This document shows, piece after piece, positions 49,132 to 58,438 of a stretch of DNA of 64,000 nt; position 1 is the first letter of the stretch; every line of letters begins with the position of its first letter. The position numbers and the translations under genes are program-made. Origin of the DNA: Chloroflexota bacterium (GTDB lineage: Bacteria; Chloroflexota; Anaerolineae; 4572-78; J111); assembly GCA_016860845.1 (NCBI GenBank), contig BOKF01000031.1:1-64000 (forward strand). The letters run 5' to 3'. The notes under the pieces are model-generated. The model saw only the letters and a list, made by a program, of their open reading frames with translations. It did no database searches and was not told the DNA's origin.

Positions 49132-51066
49132 ATGGCTACCCCAGGCGCGAACCAATATACCGCTGAGAGTATTACCGTTCTGGAAGGGTTGGAGGCAGTT
49201 CGCCGTCGGCCCGGTATGTACGTGGGCGGCACCGATATCAAAGCTTTGCACCACCTGGTTTATGAGGTGGTGGATAACTCGATTGACGAAGCCCTGGCCG
49301 GGTTTTGTACCCACATCCGGGTGATTATTCACGAAGATAACAGCGTTTCGGTGATTGATAACGGGCGCGGCATTCCCGTGGCCGAACACCCCCAGAAGAA
49401 AATTTCGTCGCTGCAACTGGTGCTGACCACCCTACACGCCGGCGGTAAATTTGACCGGGACAGTTACAAGGTTTCGGGCGGACTGCACGGCGTGGGCGTG
49501 TCGGCGGTGAATGCCCTGAGCGAGTGGCTGGTGGCCGAAGTGATCCGCGAGGGGGCGGTCTGGCGGCAGCGCTATGAGCGTGGTGTGCCGCAGGGGCCGG
49601 TGGAGCGAATTGCTACCCTGCCGCCGGAGCATGACCAGGAAACCGGCACCAAAATCACCTTCCGCTTTGACCACGACATCTTTAAAGAAGTGGATGGCTA
49701 CCAGTGGAATACGCTGCTGGTCCGTTTCCGCGAGATGGCCTTCGTGACCAAGGGCATCCGCCTTTACTTCAAGGACGAGCGCGCCGACCAGGAGCGCGAG
49801 TACAACTTTTATTTTGAGGGCGGGGTCAACTCCTTTGTGCGCTACCTGAACCGCAACCGCCAGGCTCTGCACGATCCGGTTTACGTGGGTAAGGAGGTGG
49901 ATAACGTGGGGGTAGAGGTGTCTATCCAATACACCGACGCCTACACCGAGAGCGTCTACGCCTTTGCCAACACTATCCTGACCCCCGACGGCGGCACCCA
50001 CCTGACCGGTCTGCGCGGAGCGTTAACCCGGACCATCAATGATTACGCCCGCAAGAACAGCCTGCTGAAAGACAACGATACGAACTTTTCGGGTGAGGAT
50101 ACCCGCGAGGGGCTGACCGCGATTATCTCGATTAAGCACCCCGACCCCCAATTTGAAAGCCAGACCAAGGTCAAGCTGATGAACGCCGAGGTCAAGACCA
50201 TTGTCGAATCGGTCGTGGGCGAGCAGTTTTCGGCCTTTTTGGAGGAAAACCCGCGCCAGGCCAGGGCGATTGTGGAGAAGTGCCTCACTTCTTCCCGTGC
50301 CCGCGATGCAGCCAAGAAGGCCCGCGACCTGGTGCTGCGCAAGAGCGCCCTGGAGAGCACTACTCTGCCCGGCAAATTGGCCGACTGCTCCAATCGCGAC
50401 TCGGAGAATTCTGAGTTGTACATTGTCGAGGGCGACAGCGCTGGCGGCAGCGCCAAGCAGGGGCGCGACCGCCGTTTTCAGGCTATTTTGCCCCTGCGTG
50501 GTAAAATTCTGAACACCGAGCGGGCGCGGCTGGACAAGATTTTGGGCAACAACGAGGTCAAGGCGCTGATCACTGCCCTGGGCACGGGTGTGGGGGCCGA
50601 CTTTAACCTGGAAGGGCTGCGCTACGGCCGGATCATCATTATGACCGACGCCGACGTGGATGGGGCGCATATCCGGACCCTGCTGTTGACCTTCTTCTTC
50701 CGCTACATGCCGGAGCTGATCGAGCACGGCCATCTCTTTATCGCCCAGCCGCCGCTGTACCAGATCAAGCACAAAAAAGAGGTTGTTTATGTTTATAGTG
50801 ACGACGAAAAGGATGCCTATATCAAGAAGTTAAACGGCGACACCGGCTCGGTCAATTTACAGCGTTATAAGGGCCTGGGCGAGATGAACCCGCAGCAGTT
50901 GTGGGACACAACCATGAACCCCGAAATCCGGACCATTCTCCAGGTCACCGTCGAAGACGCCGCCGCCGCGGATAAGACCTTTGATATGCTCATGGGCAGC
51001 GCCGTGCCGCCCCGCAAGAAGTTTATCCAGACCCACGCCAAGCAGGTGCGGAATTTGGATGTGTAG
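49132..51066 (+). CDS. gyrB: DNA gyrase subunit B
   Basis: 644 residues. ATPase domain: [35 protein letters not shown] and [16 protein letters not shown]. Toprim: [19 protein letters not shown] with LPLRGKILN and [19 protein letters not shown]-terminus [18 protein letters not shown]. GyrB hydrolyses ATP for negative supercoiling with GyrA. TTTGGAGG precedes ATG 49132. The last 99 bp are repeated after the next two genes (51642-51740), so this 3' end may have been brought in with the inserted module. Confidence 0.97.
   Translation: MATPGANQYTAESITVLEGLEAVRRRPGMYVGGTDIKALHHLVYEVVDNSIDEALAGFCTHIRVIIHEDNSVSVIDNGRGIPVAEHPQKKISSLQLVLTTLHAGGKFDRDSYKVSGGLHGVGVSAVNALSEWLVAEVIREGAVWRQRYERGVPQGPVERIATLPPEHDQETGTKITFRFDHDIFKEVDGYQWNTLLVRFREMAFVTKGIRLYFKDERADQEREYNFYFEGGVNSFVRYLNRNRQALHDPVYVGKEVDNVGVEVSIQYTDAYTESVYAFANTILTPDGGTHLTGLRGALTRTINDYARKNSLLKDNDTNFSGEDTREGLTAIISIKHPDPQFESQTKVKLMNAEVKTIVESVVGEQFSAFLEENPRQARAIVEKCLTSSRARDAAKKARDLVLRKSALESTTLPGKLADCSNRDSENSELYIVEGDSAGGSAKQGRDRRFQAILPLRGKILNTERARLDKILGNNEVKALITALGTGVGADFNLEGLRYGRIIIMTDADVDGAHIRTLLLTFFFRYMPELIEHGHLFIAQPPLYQIKHKKEVVYVYSDDEKDAYIKKLNGDTGSVNLQRYKGLGEMNPQQLWDTTMNPEIRTILQVTVEDAAAADKTFDMLMGSAVPPRKKFIQTHAKQVRNLDV
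50968..51066 (+). repeat. Proximal copy of the gyrB 3'-end direct repeat
   Basis: Aligned without gaps to 51642-51740 (offset 674) with about 12 differences in 99 bp. The last 40 bp are almost identical, ending GGAATTTGGATGTGTAG in both. Confidence 0.9.
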
Positions 51067-51072
51067 TCAAAG

Positions 51073-51414
51073 GTGAAACTCCCCCATTGCGAGAAAGCAG
51101 TCGTATCGCAGGCCAAAATTACAGGATACCTTCTCTCTTTAAGTCATCCTGATGGCTACGGTAAAGCCAAGTTTTTTATCAGCTTAGGTTTTTCGATTGA
51201 GGCATGGGAAGTATTAGCTGAAGCGCTTATTCGTCACGCGGGCGAGCATGAGGTGACGAAGATGGAGAATTCCCCCTTTGGCACACGCTATGTAATTGAA
51301 GGCACAATCGTTACGCCGGAAGGCCGAACGCCGCTGATTCGGTCAGTTTGGTTTGTAGAAACGGGTGAGCAAATTCCCAGGTTTGCTACTGCTTATCCGC
51401 TAGCAAGGAGATAA
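51073..51414 (+). CDS. DUF6883-type protein
   Basis: 113 residues. Pattern: KITGYLLSLSHPDGYGKAKF, FISLGFSIEAWEVLAEALI, RHAGEHEV and TRYVIEGTIVTPEGRTPLIR. I recall DUF6883 genes adjacent to DUF4926, as here, suggesting a two-gene module that may be toxin-antitoxin; activity is not established to my knowledge. No close ribosome-binding site before ATG 51073, 6 bp after gyrB. It sits between two copies of the gyrB 3' end. Confidence 0.75.
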   Translation: MKLPHCEKAVVSQAKITGYLLSLSHPDGYGKAKFFISLGFSIEAWEVLAEALIRHAGEHEVTKMENSPFGTRYVIEGTIVTPEGRTPLIRSVWFVETGEQIPRFATAYPLARR

Positions 51415-51416
51415 AA

Positions 51417-51641
51417 GTGATCCAAGAATTAGAGCGAGTTGTGTTGACAACGGACCTGCCAGAGTATGGCTTGAAAGAAGGAGATGTGGGGACTGTCGTC
51501 TTAGTCCATCAACGTGATCGAGGGTATGAAGTTGAGTTTGTGACCCTGAATGGAGAGACGGTTGCGGTTGTCTCGCTGTCTGCCGACCAACTCAGATCTA
51601 TTGGCCGCCGAGAAATTGCTCAGGCCCGCGTGATGGCCTGA
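51417..51641 (+). CDS. DUF4926 family protein
   Basis: 74 residues from GTG 51417 (AAGGAGATAAAA upstream). The DUF4926 core is VVLTTDLPEYGLKEGDVGTV, VLVHQRDRGYEVEFV and ETVAVVSLSADQLR, a small SH3-like barrel. Partner of the DUF6883 gene, from which it is separated by 2 bp. Probably the smaller, regulatory or immunity half of the pair. Confidence 0.8.
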   Translation: MIQELERVVLTTDLPEYGLKEGDVGTVVLVHQRDRGYEVEFVTLNGETVAVVSLSADQLRSIGRREIAQARVMA

Positions 51642-51740
51642 GCCGGCAAAACATTTGACGTGCGCATGGGCAGCGCTGTGCCGCCATGCAAGAAGTTTAT
51701 CCAGATCCACGCCAAGCAGGTGCGGAATTTGGATGTGTAG
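51642..51740 (+). repeat. Distal copy of the gyrB 3' end
   Basis: Reads [20 protein letters not shown] then [10 protein letters not shown] and a stop in the gyrB frame, with no start. Amino-acid differences from the true gyrB end (MLMG to VRMG, Arg to Cys, Thr to Ile) show that it is no longer under selection. Confidence 0.9.
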
Positions 51741-51774
51741 TTAAAAATTAGGGTGAGTTTCGATCTGGCGATAT

Positions 51775-51814
51775 AATAGACCTCCCAGGTTTCTAAAAAC
51801 CTGGGAGGTCTATT
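51775..51814. terminator. Bidirectional terminator
   Basis: AATAGACCTCCCAGGTTT and AAACCTGGGAGGTCTATT form a perfect 18-bp stem. It terminates the gyrB unit and could serve the convergent gene. Confidence 0.85.
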
Positions 51815-51855
51815 TGCATAACAAGGTTAATAAAAGCTGATCAGCCCCTTGTATC

Positions 51856-52368
51856 CTACGAAACAATCTTCTCCTTCCAGATCTCGGCGTTGCCATTGGG
51901 CCGACCCAGGGTCTCGTACAGCCCCAGCGAAAACAGGGTCGAGGCCAGGATAAACAACTGCGCGCCGGGCGAGATCTCGGCCTCGCCGGCGTACTCCAAC
52001 CTGATCGGGCGCAGCCCGGCTTCGACGCCGGCGATTTCCCAGGCGGGCCGATCTACTGCCGGGTCACCGTAGCGGTTCAGGGTATCCAGATAAACAGTCC
52101 GGTGAGGGCCGATGAGGTTTTTAGCCAGGTAAGCGTTCCAATGGGCTGAGTTATCGGCCACTGCCTTGATCAACTGCCGGGTAGTCGAGCCGCACACCTT
52201 GGCGCACTTCTGGGCTACCGCCATGGTCTGGCGAAAATCGCCCTGGCTGGTGGAGTAGTGGCTAAGTCGTTTGCCTTTAAGCCGGACAAAGCCTCGCTGG
52301 TCAAAAATTATCTCGCCCAATGCCCCCGACATTTTGATGTTAAAAAAAGACCCTGACATCTTAGCCAT
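51856..52368 (-). CDS. Hypothetical protein, 170 residues
   Basis: From ATG 52368 (AGGAG 10 nt upstream). N-terminus MAKMSGSFFNIKMSGALGEI and IIFDQRGFVRLKG; interior QTMAVAQKCAKVCGSTTRQL and VADNSAHWNAYLAKNLIGPH; C-terminus FILASTLFSLGLYETLGRPN. No transmembrane segment or catalytic motif is obvious. The layout (small beta-hairpin start, helical middle) recalls phage or virion-associated structural proteins, but I cannot assign it. Confidence 0.65.
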   Translation of the reverse strand: MAKMSGSFFNIKMSGALGEIIFDQRGFVRLKGKRLSHYSTSQGDFRQTMAVAQKCAKVCGSTTRQLIKAVADNSAHWNAYLAKNLIGPHRTVYLDTLNRYGDPAVDRPAWEIAGVEAGLRPIRLEYAGEAEISPGAQLFILASTLFSLGLYETLGRPNGNAEIWKEKIVS

Positions 52369-52737
52369 ATGATTGTTACTCCTCAATAGCGAAGTTTACT
52401 AATGCTAAGCTGATCCACTTGTAATCTTAATATACCTCAGAAATATTAAGACTTCACCCCCAATTATGAGGGGTTTTTCCTGCTCTATGTGATGGTGTCA
52501 GCCCATTAGGCTAGCCCAACTAGCGTGCCGCCTTTGAGCAGTAAGCCATCCGGGTGAGACACATTGAGCAAAAACAAGCCTGCCTATACCCCATTGGACT
52601 ATTAAAAGATTATTCCTTTAGCTTTTAATAATCGCCCAAATGAGTATGGGGTTTAGCTCCATAACTCTTTACAATGAAATAGAGCGGTTAAAGTGGAAAA
52701 CCGCGACGTTATTGAAGCTGCTAAAGGAGATATAACT
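52369..52737. other. Spacer with nested hairpin
   Basis: No gene seen. A nested hairpin lies at about 52584-52653 (ACCCCAT/ATGGGGT outside, ATTAAAAG/CTTTTAAT inside), and a CCCCAATTATGAGGGGTTTTT hairpin near 52454-52474 could be a weak terminator (described here in parts: stem CCCC/GGGG, tail TTTTT). Confidence 0.45.
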
Positions 52738-53304
52738 ATGATCCAAGCAGTAGCGCGTAATTGGTGGGCATTAGCCCTGCGCGGGCTGGCAGCAGTTCTC
52801 TTTGGGCTGGCTACCTTTGTCTGGCCCGGCATCACCTTATTCGTTCTGGTCTTGCTGTTTGGGGCCTATGCTTTTGCGGATGGGATTTTTGCTGTGGTAG
52901 CCGCCTTCAGTGATCGAGCCGGGAAACAACGCTGGTGGGTTCTACTGCTGGAGGGGCTGGCCGGAGTCGCTGCCGGTATCCTGACCTTCATCTGGCCGGG
53001 AATGACTGCCTTTGTGCTGCTCTACCTGATCGCCGCCTGGACTATCGTCACTGGTATTTTCGAAGTGATAGCCGCGATTCGCCTGCGCCGGGAAATTGAG
53101 GGTGAATGGCTCCTGGCTCTGGGCGGGATTGCCTCGATCATCTTTGGCGTCTTAATGGTCATTTGGCCGGGAGCCGGCGCTCTGACCGTTGTCTGGCTTA
53201 TCGGCAGTTATGCCCTTGTTTTTGGGCTGATAATGATCTTCCTGGCTTTTCGCCTGCGGGGTTGGAGCAAGGGCCGCGAGGATTACCAGCCGAGTGCCAG
53301 TTGA
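52738..53304 (+). CDS. HdeD/DUF308 membrane protein
   Basis: 188 residues from ATG 52738 (AAAGGAGATATAACT; a GTG at 52693 is less likely). Six transmembrane helices in three similar pairs, each containing a motif such as FVWPGITLFVLVLLFGAYAF, FIWPGMTAFVLLYLIAAWTI or VIWPGAGALTVVWLIGSYAL, characteristic of DUF308. E. coli HdeD is linked to acid resistance, but the function in this phylum is unproven. Terminator follows at 53319. Confidence 0.9.
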   Translation: MIQAVARNWWALALRGLAAVLFGLATFVWPGITLFVLVLLFGAYAFADGIFAVVAAFSDRAGKQRWWVLLLEGLAGVAAGILTFIWPGMTAFVLLYLIAAWTIVTGIFEVIAAIRLRREIEGEWLLALGGIASIIFGVLMVIWPGAGALTVVWLIGSYALVFGLIMIFLAFRLRGWSKGREDYQPSAS

Positions 53305-53318
53305 AGTTACATCAATGG

Positions 53319-53353
53319 ACCCCTCTTCCTGAATTTGGGGAGAGGGGTTTTTT
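53319..53353 (+). terminator. Rho-independent terminator
   Basis: ACCCCTCT (53319-53326) and AGAGGGGT (53341-53348) with TTTTTTATT after the stem. Confidence 0.8.
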
Positions 53354-53404
53354 ATTGCGTGCATGACTTCTTGAGTTTTGATTTTCAAAATCGGTAAGAT
53401 TATG

Positions 53405-53522
53405 GGTAAAGTTCCCCTCTCTGCCAGGGGGGGGTAGGGCTGAGGTAAGGGCTAAACCCCGGCTCGCTTTCCGGGCAAAACTCGACCCCCTCCCTAACCC
53501 TCCCCCTCCGAGGGGGAGGGGA
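53405..53522. repeat. GC-rich intergenic repeat (CCCTCCCTAACCCTCCCC type)
   Basis: GTTCCCCTCTCTGCCAGGGG, then AACCCCGGCTCGCTTTCCGG, then CCCTAACCCTCCCCCTCCGA and GGGGGAGGGG. It folds into several hairpins and resembles a common dispersed intergenic repeat of environmental genomes. Confidence 0.55.
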
Positions 53523-53568
53523 TTCAGCTCATTGACTGGTCATTACCAAATTTGGTTGTCAAAATTCT

Positions 53569-53973
53569 TTAGGTTGTTATAAGCGGTGAGGGGCGAAAGT
53601 TATAGCTAATAGCCTGGAATAAATCGGCGATGTCTTCAACTTTCCACTTAAATACCCGGTACTCAATTATCGCCTGCTGCTGGATAGCCTGATAAATCGC
53701 CATCTGATTATTGTGTAGACTTAAGCAAATTACTTTGGCAGTCGGGCAGGCGTGGAAAATATGTTTCAGGCTGACCAGGGGATCGCCTGGCATGTTGGTG
53801 CTGTCTAAAATCACTACGTCAGGATGGAGGGATTTAACCTGCTCAATGGCCTAATCTGGACGCTCCGTCGCCCCAACGATCTCGATCTTTTCCTGTTGAG
53901 CGAGTAAGTTCTTGAGACCGCGTTGAAACATTACGTAATTGGAAATAATGAATGTGCTTTTTTTAGATCTCAT
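53569..53973 (-). pseudogene. Response-regulator receiver gene interrupted by TAG
   Basis: From ATG 53973 (AGGAGCG upstream) the frame reads MRSKKSTFIISNYVMFQRGL and IEIVGATERPD, then TAG at codon 41 (53851-53853), and continues AIEQVKSLHPDVVILDSTNM, AKVICLSLHNNQMAIYQAI. This is a CheY-like receiver fold with the phospho-acceptor Asp in VVILDSTNMPG. One substitution (probably GAG to TAG) explains the break. A restart at GTG 53814 would lack the first half of the domain. There is no DNA-binding domain. Confidence 0.7.
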
Positions 53974-54060
53974 GGCGCGCTCCTATTTACGTGGAAGTGG
54001 CGGGCGACCCGGCGAGAAAGCCGTTTTCCCTGATAGGGATTGATTGGCGAAAAGAGTGGT

Positions 54061-55953
54061 CTAAGCCATAATTGCCTCAAAAGCGGGCCGTTCGATAGTT
54101 TCATGTTCTAACAGAGAGGCTGCTAACTTTTCCAGGTGATGGCGGTGGTCCAGGATAATCTCCCTGGCGCGCTGGTAAGCTGCCTCTAAAATCTGGCCCA
54201 TTTCCTGGTCAATCGCCTGAGCAATTTCTTCGCTGTAGTTCCGCATTTCACCCAGGCTGCCCAGGTAGGGGTTGCCCTGTTCCTCGCCAAAGGTGCGCAG
54301 ACCAAGCTTTTGGCTAAAGCCATAGCGAGTTACCATCGCTCGCGCTACTTTGGTCGCCCGCTCCAGGTCATTGGCTGCGCCGGTGGTGATGCGCTTAAAG
54401 ATAATTTCTTCAGCCGCCCGGCCGCCCAGCAGGCCGACCAGTTCATCCTCAAAGGCTTCCCGTGTTCGCAAATACTTATCCCCTTCGGGCAGAGGCATGA
54501 CATAACCCAGGGCCATTCCTCGTGAAACAATGCTGACTTTATGGACCGGGTCGGTGTGGGTCAGGTTGTGCATGACCACCGCATGGCCCGCTTCATGATA
54601 GGCCACTACTTGCCGTTCTTGCTCGCTCAGGATCTTGCTCTGCCGTTCCGGCCCGGCAACAATCCGTTCCATCGCATCCTGAAACTCGGCCCGGCCAATG
54701 ACCGTGAGATTACGCCGCGCAGCGAGGATAGCGGCTTCGTTAACCAGGTTTTCCAAATCGGCCCCGACAAAGCCGGGGGTCATTTTAGCCAGGTCCGCCA
54801 GAGAGATATTGATGGCCAGGGGTTTGCCCCGGGTATGCACATTCAAGATAGCTTCGCGCTCGTGGACATCCGGGCGCTCAAGGAAGACCTTCCGGTCAAA
54901 GCGGCCGGGCCGCAGCAAGGCCGGGTCCAGGATATCCGGGCGGTTGGTCGAGGCCATGACGATGACATTGGTATCGGTGCCGAAACCGTCCATTTCGACC
55001 AGGAGTTGGTTGAGGGTCTGTTCGCGCTCGTCGTTGCCGCTGCCCATGCTGGCCCCGCGCTGCCGGCCAACGGCGTCAATCTCGTCTACAAAAATCACCG
55101 CCGGGGCCTGCTCCCTGGCTTTCTTGAACAAATCCCGCACGCGGGCCGCGCCCACCCCGACAAACATCTCGACAAACTCGGAACCGGAGATGCTGAAGAA
55201 GGGCACGCCGGCCTCGCCGGCCACGGCTTTGGCCAAAAGTGTTTTACCCGTGCCGGGTGGTCCGGCCATCAAGACGCCTTTGGGCACCCGCGCTCCGAGT
55301 TTAACAAACTTACCTGGCTCCTTGAGAAACTCGATAATCTCCAAGAGTTCAATTTTTACTTGCTCGGCTCCGGCCACATCGTGGAAAGTTACCTGAGAAA
55401 TATTGGCCTTCTGTTCTTTATCACCCGCCTTCCCGATAATGCGGGGACTGCTTTTGCCCAGGCTGCTAAAATTGGAGCTGGCATGACTCCCCGACGCCTG
55501 ACGCGTATTCCTAAAAATCACGTAGCCCAATAACAGGGGCAGGCCCAGATATAATAAGATCGAGCCAAAGTTTACCTGTACCGGCGGCTCCTCGACGACG
55601 ACGGGCAGGCTCTTCAAGGTATCCTCTGGCACGCCGAGAAGCTGTAAGGTTTGGACGGTGCTCACCCCTTCTTCTTTGCGCGCGGTCAGCGAGGTATTAT
55701 CTGGCTTGATCGCAGTTAAGAGATTGCCCTGTACCGTCAAAGATCTTACCTGGCCGGCTCGAATGGCCTGGGCAATTTGTTGGATCGAGGAGACCTGGCG
55801 CACTGCCCGGGGAGGGGCCGTCTCTTTTTCCTCACCTCGCTGGTATAAGTAAAGAAAGCCGCCGAAATTAAGCAACAGCAGGGCTATGATAATCCACGGG
55901 GCTACTGTGGGTAGCCGCCGCTTTTTGGAACCGGATTGATTTTCAGAATTCAT
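54061..55953 (-). CDS. ftsH: ATP-dependent zinc metalloprotease FtsH
   Basis: 630 residues. Two N-terminal transmembrane segments (~18-38 and ~130-150) flank a small outer domain. AAA+ module: Walker [20 protein letters not shown] (~233), pore [21 protein letters not shown] in parts, Walker [16 protein letters not shown] (~290), [23 protein letters not shown] in parts. Zinc site HEAGH (~450). Membrane quality-control protease. GGAAGGTGGTAGC precedes ATG 55953. It is followed downstream by the decayed receiver gene. Confidence 0.97.
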   Translation of the reverse strand: MNSENQSGSKKRRLPTVAPWIIIALLLLNFGGFLYLYQRGEEKETAPPRAVRQVSSIQQIAQAIRAGQVRSLTVQGNLLTAIKPDNTSLTARKEEGVSTVQTLQLLGVPEDTLKSLPVVVEEPPVQVNFGSILLYLGLPLLLGYVIFRNTRQASGSHASSNFSSLGKSSPRIIGKAGDKEQKANISQVTFHDVAGAEQVKIELLEIIEFLKEPGKFVKLGARVPKGVLMAGPPGTGKTLLAKAVAGEAGVPFFSISGSEFVEMFVGVGAARVRDLFKKAREQAPAVIFVDEIDAVGRQRGASMGSGNDEREQTLNQLLVEMDGFGTDTNVIVMASTNRPDILDPALLRPGRFDRKVFLERPDVHEREAILNVHTRGKPLAINISLADLAKMTPGFVGADLENLVNEAAILAARRNLTVIGRAEFQDAMERIVAGPERQSKILSEQERQVVAYHEAGHAVVMHNLTHTDPVHKVSIVSRGMALGYVMPLPEGDKYLRTREAFEDELVGLLGGRAAEEIIFKRITTGAANDLERATKVARAMVTRYGFSQKLGLRTFGEEQGNPYLGSLGEMRNYSEEIAQAIDQEMGQILEAAYQRAREIILDHRHHLEKLAASLLEHETIERPAFEAIMA

Positions 55954-56172
55954 TTGCTACCACCTTCCACAATCACAATCAGTTACTACTTAAGTTATAT
56001 GATGAGTTGGCTTCCTTGCCTACACTGGCATGGGCGATTCTGGTTTTATGGAAGGATGATTTTTGGCCTGCCGCTGGGGTTGTTTCTGACTAGCCTATCT
56101 CACCCTATTCGAGCGACGCCTGATAATAAAAAAATAACCCGATAGGGGGATAGTCGTGAGGGGTTAGAATAA

Positions 56173-57105
56173 TTACGCGGATAATTCCGCTTCGAAGGGA
56201 TTGCTGTTTTGCCAGCCGGTCAGGCCGGTCTGGCGGTAATGCTCCAGGCGGCGAATGGTAATCTCGCAGTAGAGGGGATCATTGTCCAGGGTAAAGCAGC
56301 GGCGGTTGAGCCGTTCCGCCGCCAGCAGGGTCGAGCCGGAGTGGGCAAAAAAGTCAACCACCCCGTCGCCCGCCATCGAACTGGCCTCGATGATGCGTTC
56401 GCAGCTTTGCAGGGGTTTTTGGGCGTAGCAGCCGTTGATATTTTCCTGCATCCGGTAAAAGACCTGCTGGATGTCTACCCACACATTTCCGGCGCGCAGG
56501 GTGGCCGCTTTGCTGCGTTCCAGGTTTTCGCTCCGCCTGCCATTGACTTCCTTATAATAGCCTCTCAGAATTTTAGGGATAGCGGTATATTCGGCGGCAA
56601 CGTTAAAGACAGGCCGGCCCTTGGTATAGTAGAGCAGCTCCTGCCGGACGGCCATCCAGTTTTTAGCGGTACCATAGCCGCGCTGGTTGCGCATGGTGAT
56701 GAAACTGCGCGGCTGGAACTCCGTTTGGCGCATCATCAGCATGAAATCGGGCAGAGGTTGGAAGCCGTTTTTTTGGTCAGCGCCCAGCCAGATGTAGAGG
56801 GAACTATCCGGGGCCAGAATAGCGGCGGTAGTCTCGACCCACTGCCGGCACCAGGCCATATACGCCTCCAGCTCGCGCTGTTCAAAAGCGACCAGATTGT
56901 AGGGGGGATCCTGGATCGCCAGGGTTGCGGTCGCTCCATCCATGAGCTGCCGAACATCACTGGCGTTAGCTGCGTCGAGGCAGCCGACTCTGTGCCGGCC
57001 AAGCGGGTCTGCCCAAAGCTCGCCCGGCTTCAGGCGGCAATATTGAAGCAGAGCGGCGCGTACTTCTGGATGTTGGTCGAGCCGGGGTAGCGGCAGTTTT
57101 TTCAT
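56173..57105 (-). CDS. Second orphan DNA methyltransferase (N4/N6, beta-class order)
   Basis: 310 residues. Motif IV QDPPYNLVAFEQ (~90-100) precedes a SAM-binding FFAHSGSTLLAAERLNRR (~255-272); the first Gly-x-Gly element reads HSGS, where GSGT is usual. LYIWLGADQK, MRNQRGYGTAKNWMAV and INGCYAQKPLQSCERIIEAS are also methylase-like. No restriction gene is adjacent. The ~40-residue N-terminal extension (PLPRLDQHPEVRAALLQYCR) resembles a small target-recognition or adaptor helix bundle. Confidence 0.82.
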   Translation of the reverse strand: MKKLPLPRLDQHPEVRAALLQYCRLKPGELWADPLGRHRVGCLDAANASDVRQLMDGATATLAIQDPPYNLVAFEQRELEAYMAWCRQWVETTAAILAPDSSLYIWLGADQKNGFQPLPDFMLMMRQTEFQPRSFITMRNQRGYGTAKNWMAVRQELLYYTKGRPVFNVAAEYTAIPKILRGYYKEVNGRRSENLERSKAATLRAGNVWVDIQQVFYRMQENINGCYAQKPLQSCERIIEASSMAGDGVVDFFAHSGSTLLAAERLNRRCFTLDNDPLYCEITIRRLEHYRQTGLTGWQNSNPFEAELSA

Positions 57106-57661
57106 CGTTTCCGGGTAGACCGTTTATCTTGAAACAGCTAGTTCTTTCTCAGCCTTAGCCTTCTTATATTAGTAGTCTCAACCAAATCGTCAAGTTAGGC
57201 AGTTCCAAGATTTAAATCATCCAATTGTTCTCACCGGCTTGATGCGTGATACGTGATGCGTAAGAAATCTTGCCTGGATACCATCACGCATCACGCATTA
57301 CGTATCACGGACTTTGGATAATTATTTTCTTGGAGTTGCCTTAGTTAACCTCAGTTCGGAATTGCTCGAAAATCACCTTTCGATACGGGCTGATGCCCGC
57401 TTCGGCGTCAGGATGATTTTCGGCTTATGAACGCATCCTGAGTAGCCTTGAACGTAGTGAAAGGCGTATCGAAGCTGTGTCCTGAGCTTGTCGAAGGGGA
57501 TGCGATTTGGGAAACTCCGAGTTTAGGTTAGTTAAGGATGTTGGGATTGCCAACAACAACTTCAGTATCCTTCCCATAATTATGTTATAATAGCTCCGAC
57601 CCCCACCTCGTTCCCACGCTTCGCGTCAGTTGGGGATGAGATGACCAGAAAAGGAAAAGTT
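57106..57661. other. 555-bp non-coding region with two repeat families
   Basis: No gene seen. It holds the GTGATGC-type inverted pair (57239-57310), the CCTGAGTAGC/GTATCGAAG repeat (57379-57512), and a TATAAT at 57586-57591 serving the SDR gene. Confidence 0.65.
57239..57310. repeat. 7-nt-period inverted repeat pair (GTGATGC type)
   Basis: TTGATGCGTGATACGTGATG and CGTAAG at left; ATCACGCATCACGCATTACG and TATCACGG at right. Confidence 0.8.
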
Positions 57662-58387
57662 ATGTCTAACCCTCTTACCGATAAAATCGCCCTCGTTACC
57701 GGCGCAGGGCGGGGCATTGGCCGGGCCATCAGCCTGGCCCTGGGCGGAGCCGGCGCGCATGTGGTTGCAGCGGCGCGAACCCAGGTGGAGATTGAGGCAG
57801 TTGCCCAAGAGATTGAGCAGGCCGGTGGGACCGCCTCTGCCTGGCCGGTTGACCTGAGCAGCGAAGCGGAGATTATCGCCCTGTTTGACTTTATCCGCCA
57901 AAAATTTGGCCGCCTGGATGTGCTGGTCAACAATGCCGGTATGGGCCTGTTCGGCCCCCTGGCCGAGTTTGCCAGCGCCGATTTGGACCGGCTCTATACG
58001 ATCAACGTACGCGGCGTGTTTTTGTGCTGCCAGCAGGCGCTGAGGCTGATGATCCCTCAGGCCGGCGGCACCATTATCAATATCTCCAGCGTAGTTGGCT
58101 TCAAAGGGTATGCCCGGCAGGGGGGCTACACAATAACCAAACACGCCCTGATGGGCCTGACCAAGACCCTGGCCCTCGAAGCCCAGCCGCACGGTATCCG
58201 GGTCAGCGTCATTTCTCCCGGCGGGGTAGACACCTCCATGATCGGCGATGCCCGCCCCGATTTGGACCGCTCGGGGCTGCTCCAGCCGGAAGACATCGCC
58301 ACGACCGTCCTGTTCCTGCTCTCGCTCTCCGAGCAGGCGGCCATTGACGAGATTTACATCCGCCGGCGGGGGAGCGCGCCGTTTTGA
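57662..58387 (+). CDS. Short-chain dehydrogenase/reductase
   Basis: 241 residues from ATG 57662 (AAAAGGAAAAGTT upstream; ATG 57641 would extend by 7). NAD(P)-binding TGAGRGIGRAISLALG (~14-29), NNAG in VLVNNAGMGLFG (~88), catalytic Ser in IINISSVVGF (~137) and Y-x3-K as YTITKHAL (~153). The C-terminus VSVISPGGVDTSMIGD and LSEQAAIDEIYIRRRG are classical. It resembles 3-oxoacyl-ACP reductase (FabG-like) but the substrate is undetermined. Single gene. Confidence 0.87.
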   Translation: MSNPLTDKIALVTGAGRGIGRAISLALGGAGAHVVAAARTQVEIEAVAQEIEQAGGTASAWPVDLSSEAEIIALFDFIRQKFGRLDVLVNNAGMGLFGPLAEFASADLDRLYTINVRGVFLCCQQALRLMIPQAGGTIINISSVVGFKGYARQGGYTITKHALMGLTKTLALEAQPHGIRVSVISPGGVDTSMIGDARPDLDRSGLLQPEDIATTVLFLLSLSEQAAIDEIYIRRRGSAPF

Positions 58388-58395
58388 TGAGGCGG

Positions 58396-58438
58396 GAAGG
58401 GGTCCACAGATAGACACAGATGGGCACAGATAGACACA
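58396..58438. repeat. Tandem repeat (CACAGATAGA type)
   Basis: CCACAGATAGACACAGATGG and GCACAGATAGACACAAG, 10-nt period, directly after the SDR gene. Confidence 0.7.

Noticed and set aside
4429..53853. Stop-codon reassignment to explain in-frame TAA and TAG in brnT and the receiver gene
   Set aside because: Two different stops are involved, and all housekeeping genes here end at normal TAA/TAG/TGA without read-through, so mutation is the simpler explanation.
54541..55533. Plus-strand 330-codon frame opposite ftsH
   Set aside because: No domain, and ftsH is complete on the minus strand.
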